Assembly: GCA_016933335.1 (NCBI GenBank)
Contig: JAFGBD010000048.1
Coordinates: forward strand, 1 to 53,881
Direction of reading: 5' to 3'
Source of the DNA: Bacteroidales bacterium
GTDB lineage: Bacteria; Bacteroidota; Bacteroidia; Bacteroidales; UBA10428
DNA: 53,881 bases
The notes under the pieces: generated by a model
What the model was told of the DNA's origin: nothing
What the model saw: the letters and a program-made list of their open reading frames with translations, nothing else
Database searches by the model: none
Part shown: positions 17,165 through 26,422 of the stretch, piece after piece
Numbering within the stretch: position 1 is the first letter of the stretch
Layout: each line of letters opens with the position of its first letter
Position numbers and translations under genes: made by a program

Positions 17165-18358
17165 TCATATTAATGCTGAAAGGGCATTTTTCATCCTGCT
17201 CATTGCTTCAACCAGGTTTTCATCTGATGTGGCAAATGATATTCTGATGCAGGTGGGCTCACCAAATGCCTCACCCGGTACGGTAGCAATGTGTGCCTTA
17301 TCAAGCAGATATAAACAAAGATCGTTTGATGATTGGATGGTAACACTTCCGTTAGATTTGCCAAAATATGAGCTGACCTGGGGAAACACATAAAATGCCC
17401 CTCCGGGAACCGAGGTTCTAAGTCCCGGAATATCTTTAAGAAGCTGAATCATCAGATCTCGTCTGCGTTTAAATGCTATATTCATTTCTGACACACAGCC
17501 CTGATCACCATTCAGGGCTTCAACAGCAGCTTTTTGAGCGATTGTGGTCGGTCCCGTAATCAGCTGTCCCTGTAGCTTGATACATGCCCTGGCAAGCCAT
17601 AGCGGACCTGCCATATATCCGATTCTCCAGCCGGTCATGGCGTATGCTTTTGAAACCCCGTTGACAATAACAACCCGGTCTTTAATAAAATCAAACTGTC
17701 CTATTGTTTCGTGTTTACCGACAAAATTGATGTGCTCGTATATTTCATCAGTAATGATAAAAATATCGGGATGTTTTTCCACAACACGGGCAATACTTTC
17801 AAGTTCTGAGCCGGTATAGAAGGTCCCTGAAGGATTGTTGGGGGAACTGAGGAGAAGAGCCCTGGTTCTCGATGTGACAGCCTCTTCTATCTGCTGAGGT
17901 GTTATCTTAAAATCATTTTCAATCTTGCCGTTGATAATTACACACTTTCCTTCGGCAAGTTTTACCTGTTCGGCATAGGTAACCCAGAATGGCGCAGGTA
18001 TGATCACTTCATCGCTGCTGTTAACCAAACAAAGAATAACATTGGCAAGAGCGTTTTTGGCTCCTGTTGAGACCACTATCTGTTCCGGACCGAAATCCAG
18101 GTTGTTCTCACGTTTGAGCTTATTTGAAATAGCTGCCAGAAGATCAGGGAAACCGGCTACCGGGGGATAAAAAGTAAAATTGTCGTCTATGGCTTTTTTT
18201 GCTGCTGCCTTGATATGATCCGGGGTATTAAAGTCAGGTTCTCCCACACTCAGATTAATGATGTCTATGCCCCGTGATTTCAGATCCCTGCTTCTCTGAT
18301 TCATTGCCACGGTTGCAGATTGGGCCATCCTGATTATTCTTTGTGAAACCTGTTCCAT
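17165..18358 (-). CDS. aspC: Pyridoxal-phosphate aspartate-type aminotransferase (class I)
   Basis: The 397-residue enzyme is a fold-type I class I/II aminotransferase of the Iy/AspB subgroup. Visible features are the N-terminal INLSVGEPDFNTPDHI, the cofactor-binding STGAKNAL segment (usual S/T-x-G-A-x-x-A), SSPNNPSGTFY with the conserved Asn, the TDEIYEHI segment with the Asp that binds the pyridine nitrogen, SKAYAMTGWRIGY with the Schiff-base Lys, and the carboxylate-binding Arg in CIRISFA near the C-terminus. It most likely interconverts aspartate and oxaloacetate with glutamate/2-oxoglutarate. Related enzymes can also act on prephenate or aromatic substrates, which cannot be excluded. The length is typical. 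Confidence 0.92.
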   Translation of the reverse strand: MEQVSQRIIRMAQSATVAMNQRSRDLKSRGIDIINLSVGEPDFNTPDHIKAAAKKAIDDNFTFYPPVAGFPDLLAAISNKLKRENNLDFGPEQIVVSTGAKNALANVILCLVNSSDEVIIPAPFWVTYAEQVKLAEGKCVIINGKIENDFKITPQQIEEAVTSRTRALLLSSPNNPSGTFYTGSELESIARVVEKHPDIFIITDEIYEHINFVGKHETIGQFDFIKDRVVIVNGVSKAYAMTGWRIGYMAGPLWLARACIKLQGQLITGPTTIAQKAAVEALNGDQGCVSEMNIAFKRRRDLMIQLLKDIPGLRTSVPGGAFYVFPQVSSYFGKSNGSVTIQSSNDLCLYLLDKAHIATVPGEAFGEPTCIRISFATSDENLVEAMSRMKNALSALI

Positions 18359-18467
18359 CAGCCGGTTTGTTTTATTAAGACATTCGACATGTTTTTTCAG
18401 CCGACAAAAATAATCTTTTAATCAGAAAATTTTTAATATTGCAGTTATTAATTAGAATCAGGGCAAA

Positions 18468-18986
18468 TTGAATGAATTGTATGAGATATTAAAAATCCTG
18501 CTCCCATGCCTGGTTTTTTTTCTGATGATCTTGTTCCTTGTAAATAAATACTTCAAAGAGGAAAACCGGAAAAGGCATCATCAAATCAAAACAAAAAATC
18601 AGGAAATCGTTACTCCTTTGAAATTACAGGCATACGAGCGCATTATCCTTTTTCTTGAAAGAATTTCACCTGATAATCTCATTGTAAGGGTTGACAAACC
18701 GGGATATACATGTAAACAGCTTCATGCAGAATTGATAAATACCATCAAGGCTGAATTTGAACACAACCTGACACAGCAATTATACATTTCAGTCGGTGTC
18801 TGGGAGGAGGTCAAAAATGCCAGGGCACATCTTGTTTACCTTATCAACTCAGCATTTGAAAAAACCAAACCTGACCAGCCTTCGATGCATTTGAGCCGGC
18901 AAATTTTTGATATGATGGTAAAAGAGCAAAGGTTATATACAACAGAAGCTATTAAACAGATTAAAGAGGAGATGAGTTCGTTGTAA
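18468..18986 (+). CDS. Uncharacterised single-pass membrane protein (DUF7935-like)
   Basis: The 172-residue protein has one N-terminal helix (about 8-26, ILLPCLVFFLMILFLVNKYF) and a soluble cytoplasmic part with LQAYERIILFLERISPDNLI, LHAELINTIKAEFEHNLTQQ and YISVGVWEEVKNA. This family is, as I recall it, common in Bacteroidota next to housekeeping genes and is of unknown function. The frame opens with a TTG at 18468; no in-frame ATG occurs before residue 20, inside the helix, so TTG is the likely start. It ends 15 bases before the 3' end of the convergent sensor-kinase gene, with no clear terminator between them. Confidence 0.72.
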   Translation: MNELYEILKILLPCLVFFLMILFLVNKYFKEENRKRHHQIKTKNQEIVTPLKLQAYERIILFLERISPDNLIVRVDKPGYTCKQLHAELINTIKAEFEHNLTQQLYISVGVWEEVKNARAHLVYLINSAFEKTKPDQPSMHLSRQIFDMMVKEQRLYTTEAIKQIKEEMSSL

Positions 18987-19001
18987 TGATGGCTTTTGAA
19001 G

Positions 19002-20666
19002 CTATACCTGAATTTCAACCAGGATCCCTTTCCCTTCTTTGCTTTTCATTGAAATCGTTCCTCCCAATGACTTAATTCTGCTATGGATATTATAAAGACC
19101 CAGGCCTTTCCCGCTGCCAATCGCTCTTTCCACATCAAAACCATGTCCATTGTCCTTATATACAATCAAAATTTTTCCTTTAACCGAACGCAGTTTGATT
19201 TTAATTTCGCTGGCATAGGCATATTTAAGGGTATTATTTATTAACTCAACCAGTACCCTGTATAAGATGATCTGGATTGTTTCACTGATTTTCAGATCCT
19301 CTTCGAAATCACGTACTATTTTTATCGGATGGTTCAGTTCAATTTTTTCTGTAAATGAATGAATGGCCTCGAGAAATCCGAAATTTTTAAGAACATGCGA
19401 ACTCAGGTTATTGGATATTTCTTTAACTGTTTTCACGGCTTCATCCATTAATTCTGTTATCTTGGTATGAATCTCTTTTCTCTTGTTACCATCATCAGCA
19501 TTCACAATTGAGTTTGAGTATAACTTAATGGCGGACAACAGAGGACCTAATGAGTCATGCAAATCCTGGGATACTCTTGTGCGTTCTTTTTCTTCCGCCT
19601 GAATAATGGCATTCAGTGTAATTCTCTCCAGTTCCCTTGTTTCAGTAATATCTCTAAGAATAATCAGTTTTGACCGGGATTTTAAATCCGAAAAGGGTAT
19701 CAGGGCTGTCTCCACAAGAATGGGATGAGACCTGTTTTTTGTTTTTAAGCTGGTTTCATTCCTGTAAGGAGAAAAGAGATTTATATCATCACGGGATACC
19801 GGGGCCTGGATTCTTTCATAATTGTCGAACAGGTCCTGCATTTTAAGACCGGATACTTCCTCCCTGTTATATCCCGTGAAATCGTAAAAGGCCTGGTTGG
19901 CTTCCGTGATATTGTTCTTTGCATCGAATATAATAATGGCATCGTTGATGCTGTTAAAGATATTTTGGAAAGTGCGGGCACTGTTTTCAAGAGATGATTC
20001 AACGCTTTTGCGGTATTCCACTTCCTGTTCAAGTTTCTTATTTGCTTCGTTCAGGCTTTGGGTATTAGCTGTCAGGTTTTTTATGGTGCGGTACAGATAA
20101 ATGTTTAATCTGTCGGAAAGGATTATGATACCGGATGTGAACAGAAGTGTAATCAGAATATAAGCCATCCAGATCTCCGGGGAATTAATATAAGACACCG
20201 TATCAAAATCATATTCTATCCAGCCTTTCTGATAGGAAAAAGCAATGATGCCTGCCGTGAGCATGGATAATAACATGATTGCCACACCATGGACAGTGTT
20301 GAGCAGAATGGCAGAAATGACACTGATCGTCACATAATAGAGTAAACCGTCACTGATAATACCCTCTGAAACCAGTGCCAGTGTACCTATCAGATATCCG
20401 ATTAACAGCAGCACACCGGTTTTAATATAAAAAGGTATGTACTTGCGCAGAGACCATACCAGAACAATAAGAGAATATCCGATTGTGCTTAAAACAGGGA
20501 AGTTACCGGTATATTTTGCCGATACAATCGCCATAATCAAGGTTGGAAGGCCAATGGCAACCAGGATGACCAGCAAACCATTAACCAGTCTGTTTCTTAG
20601 GTTCAATAATTCTGGTCCCTGGTTGCTTTTGCCCGAACGAAAAACATCTGTCATCCGCCTGCACAT
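19002..20666 (-). CDS. Membrane sensor histidine kinase with PAS domain (HisKA_3 type)
   Basis: The 554-residue protein has about six transmembrane helices in residues 27-190, a coiled-coil (about 195-230), a PAS domain (about 230-350; IFNSINDAIIIFDAKNNITE), a dimerisation/phosphoacceptor segment with His370 in RVSQDLHDSLGPLLSAIKL, and an HATPase domain (about 440-554) with N-box LVELINNTLKYAYA and G-boxes DNGHGF and GKGLGLYNI. The D-L-H-D-x-[LV]-G motif marks the NarX/DesK (HisKA_3) class, which normally pairs with a NarL-type regulator; none is adjacent. ATG 20654 (residue 5) is an alternative start. It is transcribed alone after the htpG terminator. Confidence 0.9.
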   Translation of the reverse strand: MCRRMTDVFRSGKSNQGPELLNLRNRLVNGLLVILVAIGLPTLIMAIVSAKYTGNFPVLSTIGYSLIVLVWSLRKYIPFYIKTGVLLLIGYLIGTLALVSEGIISDGLLYYVTISVISAILLNTVHGVAIMLLSMLTAGIIAFSYQKGWIEYDFDTVSYINSPEIWMAYILITLLFTSGIIILSDRLNIYLYRTIKNLTANTQSLNEANKKLEQEVEYRKSVESSLENSARTFQNIFNSINDAIIIFDAKNNITEANQAFYDFTGYNREEVSGLKMQDLFDNYERIQAPVSRDDINLFSPYRNETSLKTKNRSHPILVETALIPFSDLKSRSKLIILRDITETRELERITLNAIIQAEEKERTRVSQDLHDSLGPLLSAIKLYSNSIVNADDGNKRKEIHTKITELMDEAVKTVKEISNNLSSHVLKNFGFLEAIHSFTEKIELNHPIKIVRDFEEDLKISETIQIILYRVLVELINNTLKYAYASEIKIKLRSVKGKILIVYKDNGHGFDVERAIGSGKGLGLYNIHSRIKSLGGTISMKSKEGKGILVEIQV

Positions 20667-20798
20667 GTGAGGAAGGTTAATAATATAAATGTATAAATTA
20701 CTTTTCAGATTCCCTAATGAAACATGTGAAATCTGGAGTATCTGCAGCAGAATAGTGCTGTTGAAGAGAATTATTATCAGGAATTCTTTGGTCAGGAA

Positions 20799-20827
20799 TA
20801 AAAAAAAACCGGGGCATGATCCCGGTT
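20799..20827 (-). terminator. Rho-independent terminator of htpG
   Basis: On the minus strand an 8-bp stem (20820-20827 with 20807-20814, including one G-U pair), with a 5-base loop, is followed by about 9 T. It lies 27 bases after the htpG stop codon. Confidence 0.88.
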
Positions 20828-20853
20828 ATATGTTAACAATGCTTTCCGGAATA

Positions 20854-22899
20854 TTAAAGCAGTTCAATACTGCGTTTCACAAATTTGTTCAGATCCTCAC
20901 CTTTCAACATGTTATTCGAGAGTAATCCGATATCAATCAGTTGTTTTACCAGCTTGTATTTGGATCCGAAGTCAGACAGGATCTTTTCACGTTTATTGTT
21001 GAGGTCCTTCATTTTGTCATCAAGGTCTTTGATGCGGTCTTTGTCTGCCTGGCTGATTTCCTCATCTTTTTTATCCCTGTTTGCATTATCCAGTTCTTCC
21101 TTGTTTGCTTTGATGGGCTTGATTTTATCATCAATTTTTTGAATTGCATTACCTGTTTTTTTATCTTTCTCTTCAGCAACGCGCAGAATAAGCTCATGAT
21201 TTGAGTTAATTACGACACTGTAACTGTCAGGCATATCACCATAAAAGCCCAATCCTCCTCCAAGCTGGGCCATGTCTTTCATTCTGCGCATAAACTCAGA
21301 CTGGGTTATCTGTACGGGTATATCCTGTTCGTTAAGACTCTCGAACGTAATGCTGAAATTTGCGTTTTTGGGTAATTGTCCATTAAATACCGGAACCAGA
21401 TCATCCTGCTGTTGCTTTGATAATTTGGAATCTTTCCTGTCTTCCTTTCTGATGAGATTGTCTACAACCTCTGAGTCTACCCTGGTAAATCTGCAGCTTT
21501 TGAATTTTTGTTCAAGGTGATTAATAAAGTGCGCGTCTAACTGGCCATCGAACAGCAGCACGTCATATCCTTTATTTCTGGCAGATTCAATATAACCATA
21601 TTGTTTATCTTTATCGGTGGCATACAGGTAAATGAGGGTTTTATCCTTATCGGTCTGATTATCTTTAATCAGTTTTTCATATTCATCAAATGTGAAGTAT
21701 TTACCATCGGTATTTTTAAAAAGTGCAAAATTTGCTGCTTTTTCATAAAATTTCTCTTCCGTTATCATGCCATATTCTATAAAAAGCCTCAGATCATCCC
21801 ATTTTTTTTCGAATTGAGCCCTGTCATTTTTAAAAATCTCATGCATCCTGTCAGCAACCTTCTTGGTAATGTGGCTGGAAATCTTTTTTACATTGGAATC
21901 ACTTTGCAGAAAACTTCGGGAAACATTTAACGGGATATCCGGAGAATCAATGACTCCATGCAGAAGTGTTAAAAACTCAGGTACAATACCTTCAACAGAA
22001 TCAGTTACATATACCTGATTGCAATAAAGCTGGATTTTGTTTTTCTGGATTTCGAAGTTGCTCCTGATTTTAGGAAAATAGAGAATCCCGGTCAGCTTAA
22101 AAGGATAATCCACATTCAGGTGAATGTTAAAGAGAGGTTCATCCACAAAAGGATATAAATCGCTGTAAAACTTTTTATAATCCTCGTCTTTTAAATCAGC
22201 CGGCTTTCTGGTCCAAAGAGGATTGGTTTCATTAATGATTTTATCCTTGTCAAGCTCAGTTTCTTTGCCGTCTTTCCACTCTTTCTCCTTCCCGAATGCA
22301 ATCGGAACAGGAAGAAAACGGCAGTATTTTTTCAGTAATTCTTCAATTTTATGATCCTCAAGAAAATCTTTTGAATCCTTATCCAGATGCAGGACAACTT
22401 CTGTTCCCCGGATTTCTTTATCAGCTTCTTCAAGATGATATTCAGGAGTTCCGTCACATTCCCATTTTACTGCTTTTGCTCCTTTTTTATATGATTTAGT
22501 GAAAATTTCCACCTTTTCTGAAACCATAAAAGAGGAATAGAATCCCAGTCCAAAGTGCCCTATGATTGCATTTTCCTGGTTCTTGTATTTTTCGAGGAAT
22601 TCATTGGCACTTGAAAAGGCAATCTCGTTAATATACTTGTCAATTTCCTTGTCAGTCATGCCAATTCCCTGGTCTGTAACAGTCAGTGTTTTTTTCTTCC
22701 TGTCAGCTTTCACACGTATGGTCAGATCACCCAGATCCCCTTTCAATTCGCCTAGATTTGAGAGGGTTTTTAACTTTTGGGTGGCATCAACCGCGTTGGA
22801 TATGAGTTCACGCAGAAAAATTTCATGGTCTGAATATAAAAACTTCTTGATGATTGGAAAAATGTTATCGGTGGTCACTCCGATTCTTCCTTTTTGCAT
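20854..22899 (-). CDS. htpG: Molecular chaperone HtpG (Hsp90)
   Basis: The 681-residue protein is a full-length bacterial Hsp90. The GHKL ATPase domain (about 1-215) shows FLRELISNAVDATQKLK with the catalytic Glu, DQGIGM, and IGHFGLGFYSSFMV. The middle domain (about 230-490) includes PLWTRKPADL and PLNVSRSFLQ with the conserved Arg that contacts ATP. The C-terminal dimerisation domain ends VKRSIELL. A Lys/Asp/Glu-rich, coiled-coil-like insert lies at about 585-645 in the C-terminal domain; I recall similar inserts in Bacteroidales HtpG. The gene stands alone between its own terminator and a 154-base upstream gap. Confidence 0.97.
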   Translation of the reverse strand: MQKGRIGVTTDNIFPIIKKFLYSDHEIFLRELISNAVDATQKLKTLSNLGELKGDLGDLTIRVKADRKKKTLTVTDQGIGMTDKEIDKYINEIAFSSANEFLEKYKNQENAIIGHFGLGFYSSFMVSEKVEIFTKSYKKGAKAVKWECDGTPEYHLEEADKEIRGTEVVLHLDKDSKDFLEDHKIEELLKKYCRFLPVPIAFGKEKEWKDGKETELDKDKIINETNPLWTRKPADLKDEDYKKFYSDLYPFVDEPLFNIHLNVDYPFKLTGILYFPKIRSNFEIQKNKIQLYCNQVYVTDSVEGIVPEFLTLLHGVIDSPDIPLNVSRSFLQSDSNVKKISSHITKKVADRMHEIFKNDRAQFEKKWDDLRLFIEYGMITEEKFYEKAANFALFKNTDGKYFTFDEYEKLIKDNQTDKDKTLIYLYATDKDKQYGYIESARNKGYDVLLFDGQLDAHFINHLEQKFKSCRFTRVDSEVVDNLIRKEDRKDSKLSKQQQDDLVPVFNGQLPKNANFSITFESLNEQDIPVQITQSEFMRRMKDMAQLGGGLGFYGDMPDSYSVVINSNHELILRVAEEKDKKTGNAIQKIDDKIKPIKANKEELDNANRDKKDEEISQADKDRIKDLDDKMKDLNNKREKILSDFGSKYKLVKQLIDIGLLSNNMLKGEDLNKFVKRSIELL

Positions 22900-23053
22900 A
22901 GCCCGTATAATTTAATGAAACATTTTCAATATCGTATTTCTTTTTTTCAAAGCCTGTGCCAATAAACAGAAACTGTCATAAAGTCATTTCTGACAACAAC
23001 AGATCATAAAATTTGTCAGTGGCGGGGGTAATTTATAAAAGAAATCGGGCAGG

Positions 23054-23902
23054 TCAATAGGTAAGGTTGCGGATATCAATGTCTTTATGAACTTTCCAGA
23101 TTCCTTCTTCGAATTTATATCCGTCGTATGACATGTCAGGTCCGTAGAACTGAAATTTTCCGGTAAGTGAGGGCCTGGAAGGGGATAGATGATCATGAAT
23201 AATCATATCTTTTTCCTTATGATACCTGAGATTCATACTGACACGTGCCGAAAATTCAAATATGATACGTGTTACCAGTTTACCTTCCTGTTGAAATACC
23301 GGTTTGCCGAACACTGGTTCATTATGATCATTGAAATAGAGGATATCAATCATTTTTTTTGAGCTGAAAATATCATTGAAATCAAATCCGAGTAAGGTAT
23401 AGTACTTGTTTTCCCTGTCTCTGACTGTTATAACATCGTAATACAATGCACCATACCAGTTCCTGATATTGAGAACGGCTTCCGCAGGATTTGTTATTTT
23501 TTCCGATTGATCGTTAAGCTTGAAGACCGCAGGTTGATCTTTTTTGTCCGTAATATATTGCAGATAACCATAATACTTATGTGTACCATCTTGATAGGGA
23601 ATATTCCATGTGTAGATTCTCAGTTGTTGATCAGATGATAAGATCCTGCCCATGTGTTTCAGAGAGTCAAAAGCATAATTAAATGATCCGGGAATTTCAA
23701 GGGCTTTTTCGAAATTAGTGATGATATCATTGTTAATCAGATCTTTATCTTTATCAATGGTTGCGTCTGACATGAATTGAAACAATTTATAAATCTGATT
23801 TTCCAGGGTGATCAGATCTTTAGGCTGGTTTTCCTGGGCTGATGTGAATGATATGATTTCCTGGCAAAGAAAGGTCAATAATAAGATTCTGATATAATTC
23901 AT
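23054..23902 (-). CDS. Secreted protein of unknown function
   Basis: The 282-residue protein has a signal peptide (about 1-22, cleavage near FTSAQ). The mature part is rich in aromatic residues and beta-type segments (LRIYTWNIPYQDGTHKYYGY, NWYGALYYDVITVRDREN). Phrases like YYTLLGFDFNDIFSSKKMID and VFGKPVFQQEGKLVTRIIFE suggest a globular periplasmic domain. I do not recognise a characterised family. It starts 76 bases downstream of the LytTR regulator gene on the same strand, so it may be in its transcript or under its control; this is inference from position only. Confidence 0.65.
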   Translation of the reverse strand: MNYIRILLLTFLCQEIISFTSAQENQPKDLITLENQIYKLFQFMSDATIDKDKDLINNDIITNFEKALEIPGSFNYAFDSLKHMGRILSSDQQLRIYTWNIPYQDGTHKYYGYLQYITDKKDQPAVFKLNDQSEKITNPAEAVLNIRNWYGALYYDVITVRDRENKYYTLLGFDFNDIFSSKKMIDILYFNDHNEPVFGKPVFQQEGKLVTRIIFEFSARVSMNLRYHKEKDMIIHDHLSPSRPSLTGKFQFYGPDMSYDGYKFEEGIWKVHKDIDIRNLTY

Positions 23903-23978
23903 ATCAATGTATCAGTTCCGGCTGTTATTCATGGAAAATTAACAAGAATCGTACCACCAGCATCTCAAGATTTACCGG

Positions 23979-24680
23979 TTATTTAACGATAAGATTGATA
24001 TCCCCCAGAAGTTTATCTTTGTAAGATTTGCCAATGGGAATTGATTTCTTTCCATCATGAGTCTTGATGATGACGGAGTTGTCCTCGATGACTGAGATCC
24101 CCTTGGTGTTGACAATAAAAGACCGGTGCACCCTAGTAAATTTATTGGAAGGCAGCTTTTGTTCAATGGCCTTCATTGTGAAGTGGATGGTGTATTTTTC
24201 ATTAAAGGTTACAAAGATGACATAATTTTCAAGAGCTTCCACCCATAAGATATCGTCATATTTAAGCCTGACCAGGGCAGAGTTCTTCTTAATAAATATC
24301 TCGTCTTCTTTATTTTCAATTTTATTCTTAAATCTGAGATTTGCTTTGTTGACAGCTTTGAAAAAGCGGCTGTATGATATCGGTTTGAGGAGATAATCTG
24401 TTACATCATAATTAAATGCATCAAGTGCATACTTTTCTTTAGACGATATAATAATGATCTGAGGAGGATTAACCAATGTCTCAAGAAAATCAATGCCACT
24501 CATTTCCGGCATTTCGATATCCAGGAAAATCAGGTCGATATCTTCTTCAGTACCAAAAGCATTTATTGCATCGACAGCATTTTCATATGAACTCAGCAGA
24601 TTAAGCTGATCTGTTCTGTTTACAAATTCTTCAATGATTCTTCTGGACATTAAATCATCGTCTATTATTATACAATTCAT
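23979..24680 (-). CDS. LytTR-family response regulator
   Basis: The 233-residue protein has a receiver domain (about 1-120) with acidic pair Asp8-Asp9, phosphoacceptor Asp in LIFLDIEMPEMSG, conserved Ser in IISSK and Lys in YLLKPIS. A LytTR DNA-binding domain follows (about 135-230; YDDILWVEALENYVIFVTFN and FTRVHRSFIVNTKGI). Such regulators usually pair with a HisKA-less LytS/YehU-type kinase (His_kinase family). None is next to it; the kinase at 19002 belongs to a different class. A TATATTTG -7-like box lies upstream (24730-24737 on this strand), without a visible -33 element. Confidence 0.93.
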   Translation of the reverse strand: MNCIIIDDDLMSRRIIEEFVNRTDQLNLLSSYENAVDAINAFGTEEDIDLIFLDIEMPEMSGIDFLETLVNPPQIIIISSKEKYALDAFNYDVTDYLLKPISYSRFFKAVNKANLRFKNKIENKEDEIFIKKNSALVRLKYDDILWVEALENYVIFVTFNEKYTIHFTMKAIEQKLPSNKFTRVHRSFIVNTKGISVIEDNSVIIKTHDGKKSIPIGKSYKDKLLGDINLIVK

Positions 24681-24807
24681 AGCGAATAATTTTCGTCAAA
24701 CATTTTTATACATTCGTCAATAATATGACCAAATATATAAAAAAAAAAGCACTTTGCGTTAAAAATTCATGGTTATCATTCCGGGGAAAATATATGTATA
24801 TCTTATC

Positions 24808-25467
24808 CTATTCCATGGTGCATATCGATGATTCTCCCAGTTTCAGGTTGTTCTTTATCAATCTTATTTTCAAGGCTTTGCGTTCACTATCTGATAATTG
24901 CCATTTTATTTCAGAGTCTCTCAGCCTTTTGGTTATATGATAAAGAATAATGGCAGCGGAAACAGAAATATTATAACTTCTGGTAAAGCCAAACATTGGT
25001 ATTTGAAGGAATTCATCAGCATTTTTCAGCACCCTGTCTGATAGTCCGTTTAGTTCCGTTCCTAAGAAAAATGCTGCTTTCCCTTTATGGATATCAAAGT
25101 CATCGAGGTTCTGACCCAGGATGTGAGGTGTTGTTGCTATGATTCTGTAACCTGAATTTCTTAGATTATTGATGGCTTCAGTGGTATTATCATCATGTTT
25201 ACTGTACCTGGCAAGATTTAACCATTTGTCTGAACCCAGCGCGACCTCAGGATTTATATGATAACGGTTTCTGTTTTCAATAATATGGACATCCTGAATG
25301 CCCGTACAATCGCATGTGCGCAAAACAGCACTTGCATTTTGGGACTGGTATATATCTTCCAATGCAACGGTGATATATCTTGTCCTGTTCTCAAGCACCT
25401 GATCTATTAAATCAGATCTGCGCTTTGTAAGAAATGATTCAAGATACGGGAGAAGCTTTTCTTTCAT
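24808..25467 (-). CDS. trmH: tRNA guanosine-2'-O-methyltransferase of the SpoU/TrmH family
   Basis: The 219-residue protein has the SPOUT knot motifs: NASAVLRTCDCTGIQDVHII (motif 1, N-x-x-x-x-x-R), FFLGTELNGLSDRVL (motif 2, G-x-E-x-x-G-[LI]) and LQIPMFGFTRSYNISVSAAI (motif 3, I-P-M-x-G-x-x-x-S-[LY]-N-[VI]-S-x-A). Length and the C-terminal basic tail fit TrmH, which methylates G18 in the tRNA D-loop. The gene begins just 17 bases after the HU terminator, so it depends on read-through or on a promoter inside the HU gene. Confidence 0.9.
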   Translation of the reverse strand: MKEKLLPYLESFLTKRRSDLIDQVLENRTRYITVALEDIYQSQNASAVLRTCDCTGIQDVHIIENRNRYHINPEVALGSDKWLNLARYSKHDDNTTEAINNLRNSGYRIIATTPHILGQNLDDFDIHKGKAAFFLGTELNGLSDRVLKNADEFLQIPMFGFTRSYNISVSAAIILYHITKRLRDSEIKWQLSDSERKALKIRLIKNNLKLGESSICTME

Positions 25468-25484
25468 CGGCTGTTTTATATGAA

Positions 25485-25511
25485 CAAAAAAAGGGAGCTC
25501 CAGGCTCCCTT
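25485..25511 (-). terminator. Rho-independent terminator of the HU gene
   Basis: On the minus strand an 8-bp perfect stem (AAGGGAGC 25504-25511 with GCTCCCTT 25491-25498) and a 5-base loop are followed by seven T. It lies 20 bases after the HU stop codon and only 17 bases before the trmH start. Confidence 0.9.
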
Positions 25512-25530
25512 AAACGCTTTATTGACACAA

Positions 25531-25803
25531 TTATTTTACAGCTTTAGCCAGTTCTGCTCCTGCCTTGAATTTTGCGACTTTTTTGGCAGGGATCTTAATT
25601 TCTTTTCCTGTCTGGGGGTTCCTTCCGGTTCTTGCACTTCTTTTTGAGACTGAGAATGAACCAAATCCAACCAATGCAACTCTGTCTCCTTTTTTGAGGG
25701 CGCCAGTAACAGCTTTAATGGTAGCATTTAAAGCTTTTTTGGCGCCAGCTTTAGTCAGACCGGCGTCAGCTGCGATTGCATCAATTAATTGTGCTTTGTT
25801 CAT
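25531..25803 (-). CDS. hup: DNA-binding protein HU
   Basis: The 90-residue protein is a canonical HU/IHF-family chromatin protein: [20 protein letters not shown] at the start, [20 protein letters not shown] in the core and [20 protein letters not shown] over the DNA-binding arm, with the Pro at its tip. It bends and compacts DNA. HU rather than IHF is favoured by the very short, regular sequence with no N-terminal or C-terminal extension. It has a perfect promoter and its own terminator, so it is a strongly expressed single gene. Confidence 0.96.
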   Translation of the reverse strand: MNKAQLIDAIAADAGLTKAGAKKALNATIKAVTGALKKGDRVALVGFGSFSVSKRSARTGRNPQTGKEIKIPAKKVAKFKAGAELAKAVK

Positions 25804-25857
25804 AATAAATAATTTTTAGGGTTAGTAAAATATTCAGATAACTAGTCAAATCCTTTA

Positions 25858-25888
25858 CAAATATAGATTATTTCTTAAGTTTAGCAAA
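25858..25888 (-). promoter_or_regulatory. Bacteroidota-type promoter of the HU gene
   Basis: On the minus strand TTTG (25885-25888) is separated by 19 bases from TATATTTG (25858-25865), an exact match to the -33/-7 consensus. Transcription would begin near 25850, giving a leader of about 47 bases. Confidence 0.85.
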
Positions 25889-26422
25889 TTTGGAGATTAA
25901 AAAAATGATATTTTATTTGTTTGAATAGCATGGTGCAGTATGCTTTTTTATATTTTTTTGTTTTGGATGCAAATTAAGTACTGCCAAAAATTCAGTAAAA
26001 CAGTATTTATAAAGGATGTAATCAATGAACAATTAAGTAAATCAATCAAAGGTGGTTGCGCTATACAATTACTGAAAAATGAATAACTTAATTAAAAAAT
26101 CAACAGTTAATCTTAATTGGCTGAAGTTTGTCAGAAAAGATTTTTAGCCGGATTTACCAGCAAAGGCAAGGGTTGAACACTTTGGACTGATATCACTGAC
26201 CTCATGATGTCAATCAAAAACAAGTGCGTGGTAATTCTTTTGGATTCATTTTATGGCCGATGCCGGAGTAAAAAATGTAATTATAAAAGAGAGTTGTTTG
26301 AAAGATGATATTATATTTTTATAAAAATGCATTTTCCAACTTAATTAAATTTATCACACAATGAATACATTTGTTCTTTTAATTTGTAATAAATGTTTCA
26401 CTGATTTAATGCATTACCGAAA
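25889..26422. other. AT-rich noncoding stretch between HU and the glycosyltransferase gene
   Basis: Between the HU promoter and the next gene lie about 530 very AT-rich bases with no credible reading frame, RNA gene or terminator. A TACATTTG box at 26366-26373 is an exact -7 match upstream of the gene at 26423, but no TTTG or TTG lies at the right distance. The sequence may be decayed or newly acquired DNA. Confidence 0.4.

Noticed and set aside
21000..21180. Low-complexity charged segment in htpG as a possible insertion
   Set aside because: I recall similar charged inserts in Bacteroidales HtpG proteins, and the frame is intact on both sides.
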